Shown: in pieces, positions 45,878-55,399 of the stretch | How the letters are laid out: the number at the start of each line of letters is the position of its first letter | Numbering within the stretch: the stretch's first letter is position 1 | Assembly (NCBI GenBank): GCA_938039675.1 | Contig: CALHUI010000016.1 | Span: 1 to 61,744 of the forward strand | Length of the DNA: 61,744 nt | DNA from: an uncultured Cytophagales bacterium | Lineage (GTDB): Bacteria; Bacteroidota; Bacteroidia; Cytophagales; Thermoflexibacteraceae | Direction of reading: 5' to 3' | Program-made: the position numbers and the translations under genes | The notes under the pieces: model-generated | Told to the model about the DNA's origin: nothing | What the model saw: the letters and a program-made list of their open reading frames with translations, nothing else | The model's database searches: none

Positions 45878-46504
45878 ATGAATCTGCCATTTTTTTACGA
45901 GTCCCCGCCCTTGTCGCTTGCGTTTTACAGACGCTCCGATGTAGTGCAAATCGCCAAAGACTTATTGGGTAAGGTGCTGATTACCAATATGGAAGACGGC
46001 TTATGTGCGGCGCGAATCGTAGAAACGGAAGCCTACTGCGGTGCCACCGACCGCGCCTGCCATGCGCATTTGAACAGGCGAACCAAGCGCACAGAAGTCA
46101 TGTTTGCAGCGGGCGGAGTGGCTTATGTGTACCTTTGCTATGGTATGCATGCTTTGTTTAATGTGGTAACTCACCAAGAGGGGTTTGCGGATGCCGTACT
46201 GGTGCGTGCGGTAGAGCCGCTTTACAACGTAGAACTGATGATGCAACGGCGGAAAATATATACACTCAACGATTACCGCCTAACAGCAGGCCCGGGCGCA
46301 CTTACAAAGGCTATGGGCATACAAACCATTCATTACGGACTATCGCTGCAAGGCAATCAAATATGGATTACGGACGGCCAAACAATTGCCGATGAACAAA
46401 TTATCAGCAGCCCGCGCGTAGGTGTGGACTATGCCGGCGAAGATGCCCTGCTGCCTTGGCGCTTTCGTATTGCGGGAAACAGGTGGTGCAGTCCTGCAAA
46501 GTAA
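45878..46504 (+). CDS. DNA-3-methyladenine glycosylase (AAG/Mpg family)
   Basis: 208 residues. Conserved motifs are IVETEAYCGATDRACHA (catalytic Glu, about residue 51), RTEVMFAAGGVAYVYLCYGM (the Tyr that intercalates into DNA), TAGPGALTKAMGI and SPRVGVDYAG. It removes alkylated purines such as 3-methyladenine and hypoxanthine, opening base-excision repair. It is a complete single-gene unit with its own terminator at 46539. Family assignment is firm; exact substrate range is not. Confidence 0.95.
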   Translation: MNLPFFYESPPLSLAFYRRSDVVQIAKDLLGKVLITNMEDGLCAARIVETEAYCGATDRACHAHLNRRTKRTEVMFAAGGVAYVYLCYGMHALFNVVTHQEGFADAVLVRAVEPLYNVELMMQRRKIYTLNDYRLTAGPGALTKAMGIQTIHYGLSLQGNQIWITDGQTIADEQIISSPRVGVDYAGEDALLPWRFRIAGNRWCSPAK

Positions 46505-46538
46505 TTTTTGAACAAACCATTGAAAATCAAAACATTAA

Positions 46539-46577
46539 ATCTGACGGATTTTGAAAATCCGTCAGATGAGTTTTTTT
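46539..46577 (+). terminator. Strong intrinsic terminator after the glycosylase gene
   Basis: ATCTGACGGATTT (46539-46551) pairs perfectly with AAATCCGTCAGAT (46555-46567) around a 3-base loop, and a T tract follows at 46571-46577. It lies 35 bases after the stop codon and is also convergent with the gene ending at 46622. Confidence 0.85.
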
Positions 46578-46621
46578 GCCAAAATTTACGTGCTTGTCCA
46601 ATAGAGCTAAGCGGTTATCGG

Positions 46622-48757
46622 TTATCCTATCTTAAATCCTATCACCAGAATATCATCAACTTGGTGGTAACGGTAGCGTTGCCAATCGGTGAGGGCATTT
46701 TGTAAGGCTTGCAACTGCTCATCCATTGGCAGATGGTGAATATCAAAAAGCAGGTTTTTTAGTTTTTTGAACATGAATTTTTTGCCTTCCTCCCCACCGA
46801 ACTGGTCGGCATAACCGTCAGAAAACATATAGCAACATATTTCACCTGCGGCAAATGACACCTGATGTGTTTCGTATTGCCGCTTATTGTGCAAATCTCT
46901 GCCGCCAATACTGAAACGACTACCGCGGATGTGGTGCAACTTTCGGTTGGCAATGTAAATCAACGAGTTTTTAGCACCACTGAATTGCAGCAATTTCTCC
47001 TCATGGTCAATTACGCACAGCGCCAAATCCATCCCGTCCTGATTGAAAGTTTCATCCTGCCGCAATACCTTTTTGATACCGACGTGCATCTGCTGCAAGA
47101 TAACATCAGGCCTCAGTTCGCGGCGCGTATCAATAATTTCATGCAACAATTCATTGCCAATCATGGACATAAAAGCCCCCGGAACGCCGTGCCCGGTGCA
47201 GTCCACGGCTGCAATGGCAGAGTAGCGCCCATTGATGCGCGAAAACCAGTAAAAATCGCCGCTGACAATATCGCGCGGACGAAATAGTACGAAGAAATCA
47301 TTAAATGCCGTTTTTACTTGCTCTATTCGCGGCAGCATGGCCTGCTGGATACGGTTGGCGTAGTTGATGCTGGACGTAATATCGGCATTCTTGTGCGCCA
47401 GTTCCTCATTGATTTCATTGAGCCGCGTATTGGTAATGTCTAACTCCTCAATGGTATTATTGAGTTCTTCATTGGCTTCTGCCAACTCTTGCGTGCGCTC
47501 TTTCACCCGTTGTTCCAGTGTTTCATTGGCCTCTTTTTGTATGCGCAACGCTTCTGCCTGTGCGGCTGCTTTTTCACGGCGCATCAGGCTGTACTTATCG
47601 CCGAGTGCCAGCGAAAGCAATATCACTTCCGTTACATTGCCGATTTCGACCGAATGACCTGTGATAAAGGAATCGGGCAGCAACCCGAAGTTGCGAAACA
47701 CAATCAGCAGCGCACCCACTAAATAACTTGCCCATGCCAGCACAAAAAAACGCGCTGCCTGATAGCCGCTGCGCCAGCAAAGAATACCGGTCAGCAAAAT
47801 GGTAATAGAATTTAGCCCCAACAAGGCTGCCCCTATGCGAACAACTACGCCATAAGGAACAGTAAATGCCATCAAGAGCAACAGCACACCCGAATATTTG
47901 ATGAAAAGCAGCATAGCACTTACCCTACGCGCATACTTTTTGGCTTCCAAAAATGAACAGGCAAACAATGCAGACCCAAAAGTGAGCATTCCGATAGCAA
48001 AAGGAACGGCTTTATTAGCCCACCACACCGAATCTCCCCACAGATATAGCGCATGTCCGTTAGTAGCGGAAAAAAACATCAGCCCACCGCCAATGCTGAT
48101 GCAATAGTACAGGTAATTTACATCGCGCAGGGAGGCAAAAATGAACAAGTTATATAGCAACATCACCATGATAACGCCGTAATAGATGCCATAGGCAAGT
48201 TCTGCGATGTTGTTAGTTTGGTAAAATGTATCCTGATGCTTAATGCGCAGCGGCATCAGAATGGAAGATTCGGTTTTTAGTCTGATAAAAATTGTTCGCT
48301 CCTGCCCTACGGGAATATCCAGCGGAAGTACCAGTCGCCTATCAGTAAAATTGCGTTGGCTGAAAGGTACCATATCGCCCGTGTGAAAAGTTTGCCATTG
48401 GTTGGCTGCGTCCTGAATGAAGAAAGTGAGCGAATCAATAATCGGATAGCTGCTTTCCAATACCCATTTGTTGCTTACCGATGAACGATTGACCACACGC
48501 AGCCTGAACCAAAAAATATTTTTGGAAAATCCAAAATTAATATTTTCCATACCAGTAGGCACAAAGGGCAACAAATACTGATTCACAACAATGTTGTTCA
48601 GACTAAGCGTATCAGCTGAAACTTTCAAATAGTCTGTATAAGAACTAACTGACTGTTCTTGCAGACGGTCAGTTATCAGAAAGGGCTGATTTTGGCCAAA
48701 AGCGACGGCAGGCAACAGGTTGATACAGACCATCCATAGAATAAGGACACGCAACAT
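46622..48757 (-). CDS. 7TMR-DISM receptor fused to SpoIIE/PP2C phosphatase
   Basis: 711 residues from ATG 48757. Signal peptide, then a periplasmic 7TMR-DISMED2-type beta domain (about 30-180, with FWFRLRVVNRS and WVLESSYP), seven helices of 7TMR-DISM_7TM (about 185-395), a long coiled coil (400-480, EQRVKERTQELAEANEEL) and a phosphatase with PRDIVSGDFYWF, VDCTGHGVPGAFMSMIGNEL and VDDILVIGF. The receptor half in this superfamily is thought to bind carbohydrates or related ligands. It should couple an outside signal to Ser/Thr dephosphorylation inside. Single-gene unit. Confidence 0.92.
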   Translation of the reverse strand: MLRVLILWMVCINLLPAVAFGQNQPFLITDRLQEQSVSSYTDYLKVSADTLSLNNIVVNQYLLPFVPTGMENINFGFSKNIFWFRLRVVNRSSVSNKWVLESSYPIIDSLTFFIQDAANQWQTFHTGDMVPFSQRNFTDRRLVLPLDIPVGQERTIFIRLKTESSILMPLRIKHQDTFYQTNNIAELAYGIYYGVIMVMLLYNLFIFASLRDVNYLYYCISIGGGLMFFSATNGHALYLWGDSVWWANKAVPFAIGMLTFGSALFACSFLEAKKYARRVSAMLLFIKYSGVLLLLMAFTVPYGVVVRIGAALLGLNSITILLTGILCWRSGYQAARFFVLAWASYLVGALLIVFRNFGLLPDSFITGHSVEIGNVTEVILLSLALGDKYSLMRREKAAAQAEALRIQKEANETLEQRVKERTQELAEANEELNNTIEELDITNTRLNEINEELAHKNADITSSINYANRIQQAMLPRIEQVKTAFNDFFVLFRPRDIVSGDFYWFSRINGRYSAIAAVDCTGHGVPGAFMSMIGNELLHEIIDTRRELRPDVILQQMHVGIKKVLRQDETFNQDGMDLALCVIDHEEKLLQFSGAKNSLIYIANRKLHHIRGSRFSIGGRDLHNKRQYETHQVSFAAGEICCYMFSDGYADQFGGEEGKKFMFKKLKNLLFDIHHLPMDEQLQALQNALTDWQRYRYHQVDDILVIGFKIG

Positions 48758-48928
48758 GAGCAAACGTGTAATTTTTCACTTGCGTACGTAAGATAATATG
48801 AATAAAATATAAAAAAACAGACTACCAAATAAAAAGTTTAATTTTTGCTGCAAACGTCGCTGCCTGATGATGAGCATAAGTTCCCTTATGGCGGATTACC
48901 CAAAAAAAATTTTATATTCGCAAAAACT

Positions 48929-49657
48929 ATGGAAACACATTTCTTCATCACAGGAACAAGTCGTGGCATCGGAAGAGCACTTGCCGAGCGGCTGGTTAGA
49001 AATCCTTTCCACCATGTGGTGGGTATTGCCAGACATCCAGCCTTTCAGCACAGCAGATACACGCATATTACCGCTGACCTTACTGAAGTAGATAAACTAC
49101 CCGAATTGGCAGAGAAACTATTTACGGAAAAGCCGATAGCCAAAAAACTCGTGCTCATCAATAATGCGGGCACGCTCAGCGAAATCGGCTATGTGGGCGA
49201 AATTGCCGAAACGCGAATGATTGCATCGTTTCGTGTCAATATGATTGCACCGGCGCTGCTGTGCAGCCTGTTTATTCGCAAATATAGGCATCTGCAAATA
49301 CCTAAAACAATTATCAACGTCAGCTCGGGAGCAGGCAAAAATCCTTACGACGGTTGGGCTACTTATTGCGCCTCCAAAGCCGGGCTGGACATGTTTTCGC
49401 GCTGCGTACAGATAGAGCAAGACATCCGCGATTTAGGTTTTCGCATATTTTCGGTTGCCCCGGGTGTGGTAGATACGCAAATGCAGCAAGACATCCGTCA
49501 AGCCAATACAGAAGGCTTCAGCCGCATTGAGCGTTTCCGTTTGCTCAAAGAAAACCGCGAATTGAGCACCCCCGAAGAAGTAGCTGAAAAATTTATCCAC
49601 CTGCTCGATAACGAAGAGCAATATCCTGAGGTGATTTTAGACCTGCGTGGAATTTGA
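48929..49657 (+). CDS. Short-chain dehydrogenase/reductase, sepiapterin-reductase-like
   Basis: 242 residues from ATG 48929. The NADP-binding motif is ITGTSRGIGRALAERL, followed by INNAGTL, the catalytic Ser in INVSSGAGK and YCASK (Tyr-x-x-x-Lys). The length and the C-terminal PEEVAEKFIHLLDN segment resemble the YueD/sepiapterin-reductase branch that reduces pterins or vicinal diketones. Cofactor is probably NADPH (Arg after the Gly-rich loop). It lies 54 bases upstream of the GNAT-nitrilase gene on the same strand. Confidence 0.9.
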   Translation: METHFFITGTSRGIGRALAERLVRNPFHHVVGIARHPAFQHSRYTHITADLTEVDKLPELAEKLFTEKPIAKKLVLINNAGTLSEIGYVGEIAETRMIASFRVNMIAPALLCSLFIRKYRHLQIPKTIINVSSGAGKNPYDGWATYCASKAGLDMFSRCVQIEQDIRDLGFRIFSVAPGVVDTQMQQDIRQANTEGFSRIERFRLLKENRELSTPEEVAEKFIHLLDNEEQYPEVILDLRGI

Positions 49658-49711
49658 TGGTTGGCCACACCGTGTTTTTATCCGAATTTTGCAGCTATAT
49701 CACACAAACCT

Positions 49712-51307
49712 ATGCCCAACGATAAAATCAAGTTACAGGATTCGTCTCAACAGAATACGTCTGCATCCAGCCATAAACTGCATCTGCGCAACCTTACTAT
49801 TGAGGACTACGATGACATGCTGGAAATTATGAATCTGGTTTATTCCAATATTGGCGACGGCATCTGGCCTAAAAGTGATATTGAAAGGCTTCTGAAAATA
49901 TTTCCCGAAGGGCAAATCTGCATTGAGGATAATGGCAAAGTGGTAGCCTGTGCGCTTTGCATCATTATTGATTACGATAAATTTGGCGATAACCATACCT
50001 ACCGCCAAATAACGGGCAACTACAAGTTCAACACGCACGATGCCCAAAAAGGCACGGTGCTGTATGGCATAGACATTTTCGTACACCCTGATTTTCAAGG
50101 TCTTAGATTAGGTCGCCGCCTCTACGATGCCCGCAAAGAACTCTGCGAACACCTCAATCTGCGCGCTATTGTGGCAGGCGGACGGATTCCGGGCTATGCA
50201 AACTATGCGGAAAAAATCACGCCGCGCGAGTATATCGAGTTGGTAAAAAATAAAGAAATCTCCGACCCGATTTTATCATTCCAATTGAGTAATGATTTCC
50301 ACGTTAAAAAGGTATTGACCAATTACCTGCCCGGCGACAGCGAGTCAAAAGCCTATGCTACCCTTTTGGAATGGAATAACATTTACTACTCCGATGAAAA
50401 AGAACCTCTTATTGGCGGACAAAAAGAGTTTGTGCGGCTGGGCGTAGTACAGTGGCAGATGCGCAACGTACCCTCTTTGCAGGCTTTGCTGGAAAATGCC
50501 GAGTTTTTTATAGATGCCGTCAGTGATTACAAGGCCGACTTTGTGCTGTTTCCCGAGTTTTTCAATGCGCCACTGATGGGGCTGTTTAATGAAGATACCG
50601 CCGCCAAAGCCATCCGAAAGTTGGCCAGCTATACCGAAGAACTCCGCGATAGGTTTGTAGAATATGCTGTTGCTTACAATATCAACATTATAGCAGGCAG
50701 TATGCCACTCTATAACGACGGCGAACTCTACAATGTGAGCTATCTGTGCCGCCGCGACGGAACTTGGGACGCACAGTATAAATTACACATCACCCCCGAC
50801 GAAAAAAGCCATTGGGGCGTACAGGGCGGCTCCAAACTTCGCGTTTTTGATACAGACGTATGTAAAATCGGCATCCTGATTTGCTACGATGTAGAATTTC
50901 CCGAACTGCCCCGCATGCTTGCCGAACAAGGTATGCAAATCTTGTTTGTACCTTTCTTGACCGACACACAAAACGGCTACCATCGCGTCAGCAAGTGCGC
51001 ACAAGCACGCGCCATTGAAAACGAGTGCTATGTAGCCATTGCAGGCAATGTAGGCAACTTGCCCCGTGTAAAAAACATGGACTTGAACTATGCCCAGTCT
51101 GCCGTTTTCTCGCCCTCCGACTTTGCATTTCCTAACGATGCCATTGTGGCGCAGGCAACCCCTAACGCAGAAACCACAATTATTGCCGATGTGGATTTGA
51201 GCCTTTTAAAAGAACTGCATACTGCCGGCAGCGTGCGCAACCTGAAAGACCGCCGCAGAGACCTCTACGAGATTAAGTGGTTGAACAAAAAAAATAGCAG
51301 CAATTGA
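49712..51307 (+). CDS. Fused GNAT N-acetyltransferase and carbon-nitrogen hydrolase
   Basis: 531 residues from ATG 49712. Residues about 22-220 are a GNAT domain (acetyl-CoA loop around FVHPDFQGLRLGRRLYDARK). Residues about 238-520 are a nitrilase-superfamily domain with the triad Glu282 (LFPEFFN), Lys357 (YKLHITPDE) and Cys391 (ILICYDVEFPE). Both active sites look intact. This two-domain arrangement is known as an annotated family, with no settled substrate. One could imagine amide release followed by acetylation of the product amine, or the reverse (inference). Confidence 0.93.
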   Translation: MPNDKIKLQDSSQQNTSASSHKLHLRNLTIEDYDDMLEIMNLVYSNIGDGIWPKSDIERLLKIFPEGQICIEDNGKVVACALCIIIDYDKFGDNHTYRQITGNYKFNTHDAQKGTVLYGIDIFVHPDFQGLRLGRRLYDARKELCEHLNLRAIVAGGRIPGYANYAEKITPREYIELVKNKEISDPILSFQLSNDFHVKKVLTNYLPGDSESKAYATLLEWNNIYYSDEKEPLIGGQKEFVRLGVVQWQMRNVPSLQALLENAEFFIDAVSDYKADFVLFPEFFNAPLMGLFNEDTAAKAIRKLASYTEELRDRFVEYAVAYNINIIAGSMPLYNDGELYNVSYLCRRDGTWDAQYKLHITPDEKSHWGVQGGSKLRVFDTDVCKIGILICYDVEFPELPRMLAEQGMQILFVPFLTDTQNGYHRVSKCAQARAIENECYVAIAGNVGNLPRVKNMDLNYAQSAVFSPSDFAFPNDAIVAQATPNAETTIIADVDLSLLKELHTAGSVRNLKDRRRDLYEIKWLNKKNSSN

Positions 51308-51699
51308 GCCTTTAAGTTAATGTTCTATACACAGATTGACGGTATTTTCACGAAAAGGAATCCTTCGCTTGGTAAAGACTTCTTTTCTGATTTTCACGCC
51401 TTTCAAGAGCCTTAAATAAAACATACATCAAATTTTTCAACCATAAAATCCGCCAAGTTTTACACTAAGCATTTTTCTTGGTTTACTGCGCAATTGAGTC
51501 TGTGCGAACTATTCGGTGGTTATACGGTAGTATAAATATCATCAAAAATACAGGGCTTTGTTTGCGGCTGTTGGTATGCTTTAGCATCTAAGAATTCCCC
51601 TTTGAAAGGCACTCCGATAGATTTTTCTTTGTTATATCGCATATGTACACTGCCCAAACCGATATTTCGGCAGTACCCGATGCAGGTTATTTTTTTGGT
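51308..51699. other. Intergenic region before the di-haem peroxidase
   Basis: About 390 bases, A/T-rich, without a recognisable gene, terminator or repeat. The reading frame of the peroxidase extends back to an ATG at 51643, but the lipoprotein signal favours the ATG at 51700. Confidence 0.5.
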
Positions 51700-52704
51700 A
51701 TGTATAAGCGTGGTTTATTGGCGGCAGCTTTGTTAAGTTGGTTGTGGGCATGTACCCAATCGGTTCGACAGCCAACGCCCTATGTGTTTACTAAGCCGTT
51801 GCCCTTGGGCGATACCGTACCACAGCCGCCACACAATCGAGCAACAGCAGAAGGGGTAGCGCTTGGCAAAACGCTGTTTTTTGACAAACGGCTTTCTGCC
51901 AATCAGCAGTTGTCTTGTGCAAGTTGTCATCAGGTAGAAAAGTCGTTTTCCGATACTGCCGCACTTACCTTGCGAGGTGTATCGGGCAGGCCGTTGCTGC
52001 GTCATGCACAGGCACTTATTAACTTGGCGTGGTCGGAAAATCTGTTTTGGGATGGCGGTGTGCGCAACTTAGAGTCACTGACATTCTCCCCGCTGCGTCA
52101 TCCTGACGAAATGGGGGCAGATTTGCAAGTGCTCATTACCCGGCTGCAATCCCTCCCTGAATATCGCCGTGCATTTCGGGCAGCGTTTGGTACGGATTCC
52201 ATTACGGCGGCACTTATCAGCCGTGCTTTGGCACAGTACCAGCGCACGCTGATTGCTGCCAACAGCCGCTATGACCGCTATCGGCGCGGTGAGATACAGC
52301 TCAACAGCCTCGAGCTGGAAGGCATGGCTATTTTTGAACAACATTGTGCCCGTTGTCATACGCCCCCGCTTTTTACGGACGGTAAATTTCACAGAAACGG
52401 CTTGCCGCTGCCTGTGGCGATTGACAGCGCGGGAGTTCTTTTGGGCAGGCAGCGCATCACCTTGCAACCTTCCGATTTTGGTAAATACAAAACCCCCACT
52501 TTGCGAAATGTTATGCTGACCGCCCCCTATATGCACGATGGCAGCCTACCCGACATGACGGCAGTAATGGCACATTACAGCAACTTGCCCGATTCGGTTG
52601 TGCAGGCACATAGCCTGCCCGACGGTCGTTTTCGCCGTGCCAATCACAAGGCTTTGACAGCTTTTCTTCAAACACTGACCGACAGCAGCCTGATGATGCA
52701 CTAA
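51700..52704 (+). CDS. Cytochrome-c peroxidase / MauG-family di-haem lipoprotein
   Basis: 334 residues from ATG 51700, chosen because it leaves a lipoprotein signal ending in WLWAC (Cys18). Two haem-binding motifs are CASCH (Cys73-His77) and CARCH (Cys216-His220). The segment WSENLFWDGGVRNLESL and the C-terminal KTPTLRNVMLTAPYMHDGS are typical of bacterial di-haem peroxidases. It should reduce hydrogen peroxide in the periplasm with electrons from a cytochrome c or quinol. The MauG-type, substrate-oxidising role cannot be excluded. Single-gene unit. Confidence 0.92.
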   Translation: MYKRGLLAAALLSWLWACTQSVRQPTPYVFTKPLPLGDTVPQPPHNRATAEGVALGKTLFFDKRLSANQQLSCASCHQVEKSFSDTAALTLRGVSGRPLLRHAQALINLAWSENLFWDGGVRNLESLTFSPLRHPDEMGADLQVLITRLQSLPEYRRAFRAAFGTDSITAALISRALAQYQRTLIAANSRYDRYRRGEIQLNSLELEGMAIFEQHCARCHTPPLFTDGKFHRNGLPLPVAIDSAGVLLGRQRITLQPSDFGKYKTPTLRNVMLTAPYMHDGSLPDMTAVMAHYSNLPDSVVQAHSLPDGRFRRANHKALTAFLQTLTDSSLMMH

Positions 52705-52759
52705 ATGCGATTTAACATTTGATTTTGAAAAATTTATGTAAAACCCGTTCAGCAAACCC

Positions 52760-52790
52760 TTTGCGCTGATGTATATGATGTATAGATTTG
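52760..52790 (+). promoter_or_regulatory. Bacteroidota-type promoter of the T9SS metalloprotease gene
   Basis: TTTG at 52760-52763 and TAGATTTG at 52783-52790 are separated by exactly 19 bases, the consensus layout for the Bacteroidota housekeeping sigma factor. The -7 box ends 47 bases before the ATG at 52838. This is the best complete promoter match I found in the window. Confidence 0.7.
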
Positions 52791-52837
52791 ACAATAATTG
52801 AGTAAATTTCCCATGTTCACCTCTTAAATTTAAACCC

Positions 52838-55390
52838 ATGCCAAAAAAAAATTTACTATTTGTTTCGAGCTTTTCGTTTCTGTGGATATTATTACTGACA
52901 ATAGGCTTTGTTCAGGCACAAAAAACAGTATTACAACGCCTGCAAGTAGAACATCGCAAAGAGGGCTTGCCGATTGTATGTCCTCCGACAACCAATCATA
53001 TTCGCAAAAATATTCTGCCCCCCGATGCATATCTGAAATGGGCAGAAGCACGCAGGAGCGGAAGAATGGAAGAAACCGAGAATGCTCGCTTTATCGTTCA
53101 GTATCAGGGGTTTTCTCCCGAAGCACAGGCAGCCTTCCAGCGGGCAGTTGATATTTGGTCGGCCTTAATTACTTCACCCGTGCCTATCCGAATTCGGGCG
53201 GTATGGGAGCCTAACAGCCGTGCCAACGTATTGGGCAGCGCTACAAGTAACGGCTTTTATCGTTCGCCGTTTTTGCCTCGCTTTCCGGTGTGGTATCCTG
53301 TGGCATTGGCCGAAAAACTGCTTGGCGAGGAACTAAATGGGGAAGATGCAGATATTGTTGCCAACTTTAACAGCAACAATAACAATTGGTATTTTGGAAC
53401 GGATGCAAACCCGCCCCGCGACAAATGGGATTTGACAAGTGTCGTATTACATGAAATCGGACACGGTTTAGGCTTTGCCGGCAGCTTTCAGTTTGAGACA
53501 GGCCGCAATTTCGGGCGCTGGGGCGACAGCGGCTTCCCCTTTGTTTACGACCTTTTTGTTGAAAATTCGCGAGGTGAGTCGTTGTTAGACTCTACCATTT
53601 TCCGCAATAACTCCGCTGCTCTCGGGCGCGAACTGACCGGCGGTCAAATCGTATTTCAAGGGGCACAGGTGCGGCGTGCCAACTTGGGCATACCCGCACC
53701 GCTGTTTGCCCCATCGCCTTGGCAACAGGGTTCTAGCATTTCACACTTAGACGACCGCACCTATGACGGCACCAGCAATCAGTTAATGATTTCCTCCATT
53801 GGCAATGGTGAAGCTATCCACGACCCGGGACCTGTTACGCTCGCCATGTTTGACCAGATGGGTTGGCGAAGTACTCGCCTGCTGCACACGCCGCAGCCCA
53901 ATACGGACATTGCAGACCGTCCGTTTACGCTGCGTGCCACGCTGTTAAGCGATACCACGCTGAATTTTGCCGATTACGAAGTGCGTATTGTTTACTCATT
54001 AGACCGTTTCGCCACCCAGCAAACGGCCATCATGCGCCGCATTTCGGGCAACATATACGAAGGACAGATTCCCGCGCCTAACAGTCAGGTAACGATTAAC
54101 TACTACCTGATTGCCGAAAACACACGTCAAAACGTGCAGATTCTGTGGCCGGCAGGCGTTGCCCCGCGGGTTACTTATGCTTTTATCATTGTAACAGACA
54201 ACGCCCCCCCTATAATTAATCATACGCCGCTTTCCATTTTGCAGGCTAATACAACAGAGTTGATTATTTCTGCCAATATTACCGACCAATTGGGCGTAGA
54301 TACGGCCTATGTAGAGTACCAACTTGACAACGAATCGCTTGCAACGGCCGGCATGGTTGAGGTACAGGCGAATAATTTTGCAGCCCTCCTTCGCTTTCCG
54401 CAAGGGCGCATTGTGGACGGTACAGTGTTGAGCTATCGCATAGTAGCCCGCGACATCAGCAGCAGGCGCAATCAGGCAAGCAACCCCGCCAACGGGTTTC
54501 ATCAAGTGCGCGTAGAAGGTGTGCGACCTGCCCGCGACAGTTACAGCAACGATTTCAACCAAGGCGGAGGAGAGGATTTTATAGGGGCTGATTTCAGGGT
54601 AGAAACCCCGTCAGGATTTACCAACGGGGCTATCCACTCCGACCACCCCTACAAAGACGGTTCGGGATTGAATAACGAAAGCAACTACATCTACCAAATG
54701 CGCTTCCCTATCACCATTCGTCAGCAAAATTCTACCATTCGTTTCGATGAAATCGTATTGGTAGAACCTGGCGAGCCGGGCTCGGTTTTCGGACAACAAA
54801 CGTTTTGGGATTATGTGATTGTGGAAGGCTCCAAAGACGGCGGCAGAACATGGACACGCCTGCTCAACGGTTACGATTCGGGCGATAAACCCGAATGGTT
54901 AAGCGCCTACAACCGCGGCTTGTCTGCCAATAACCCCAATTCATCTACGGTAGGCACACCAAGCCTTTTCCGACCGCGCAGTATTGATATTTTGCAAACT
55001 TTCCAACCCGGCGACCAAGTAATTTTCCGTTTCCGCTTGTTCGCTGATGAGTCTGCAAACGGCTGGGGGTGGGCAATTGACAACCTGCAAATACAAGCCG
55101 ATGCTGTCGGTTTAGAGGATTATTTGGCGAGCCGCGAAGACATCCGCATTTTCCCCAACCCTTCGGCAGGTGGCAGAATAACCGTATTCGGGTCATTGCT
55201 CAAACGCACTGAAAACGTGCAGATTCGGGTAACAGACGTGCTCGGACGCGAAATTCTGACCGAATCGGTTAAAACCAACAACCTGCGACTGATACACGAG
55301 TTGAATTTGGGCAGCCATGCAGCAGGCATTTATTTAGTAACGCTCGATATTGACGGAAATACACTGACAAAGCGTATATTGGTAGAATAA
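52838..55390 (+). CDS. Secreted zinc-protease-like protein with T9SS sorting domain
   Basis: 850 residues. Signal peptide ends in FVQAQ. The catalytic-like domain carries VLHEIGHGLGFAGSF with His205, Glu206 and His209. The third zinc His of the metzincin pattern (HExxHxxGxxH) is Gly here, so zinc binding may use another residue. Fibronectin/Ig-like domains follow (about 380-560), then a MAM- or laminin-G-like region (about 570-760). The C-terminus (IFPNPSAGG, then GIYLVTLDIDGNTLTKRILV) is a type A T9SS sorting domain. It is probably exported to the cell surface or medium to degrade proteins. It is followed after 9 bases by a plsC gene. Confidence 0.9.
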   Translation: MPKKNLLFVSSFSFLWILLLTIGFVQAQKTVLQRLQVEHRKEGLPIVCPPTTNHIRKNILPPDAYLKWAEARRSGRMEETENARFIVQYQGFSPEAQAAFQRAVDIWSALITSPVPIRIRAVWEPNSRANVLGSATSNGFYRSPFLPRFPVWYPVALAEKLLGEELNGEDADIVANFNSNNNNWYFGTDANPPRDKWDLTSVVLHEIGHGLGFAGSFQFETGRNFGRWGDSGFPFVYDLFVENSRGESLLDSTIFRNNSAALGRELTGGQIVFQGAQVRRANLGIPAPLFAPSPWQQGSSISHLDDRTYDGTSNQLMISSIGNGEAIHDPGPVTLAMFDQMGWRSTRLLHTPQPNTDIADRPFTLRATLLSDTTLNFADYEVRIVYSLDRFATQQTAIMRRISGNIYEGQIPAPNSQVTINYYLIAENTRQNVQILWPAGVAPRVTYAFIIVTDNAPPIINHTPLSILQANTTELIISANITDQLGVDTAYVEYQLDNESLATAGMVEVQANNFAALLRFPQGRIVDGTVLSYRIVARDISSRRNQASNPANGFHQVRVEGVRPARDSYSNDFNQGGGEDFIGADFRVETPSGFTNGAIHSDHPYKDGSGLNNESNYIYQMRFPITIRQQNSTIRFDEIVLVEPGEPGSVFGQQTFWDYVIVEGSKDGGRTWTRLLNGYDSGDKPEWLSAYNRGLSANNPNSSTVGTPSLFRPRSIDILQTFQPGDQVIFRFRLFADESANGWGWAIDNLQIQADAVGLEDYLASREDIRIFPNPSAGGRITVFGSLLKRTENVQIRVTDVLGREILTESVKTNNLRLIHELNLGSHAAGIYLVTLDIDGNTLTKRILVE

Positions 55391-55399
55391 CTGCCGCCT

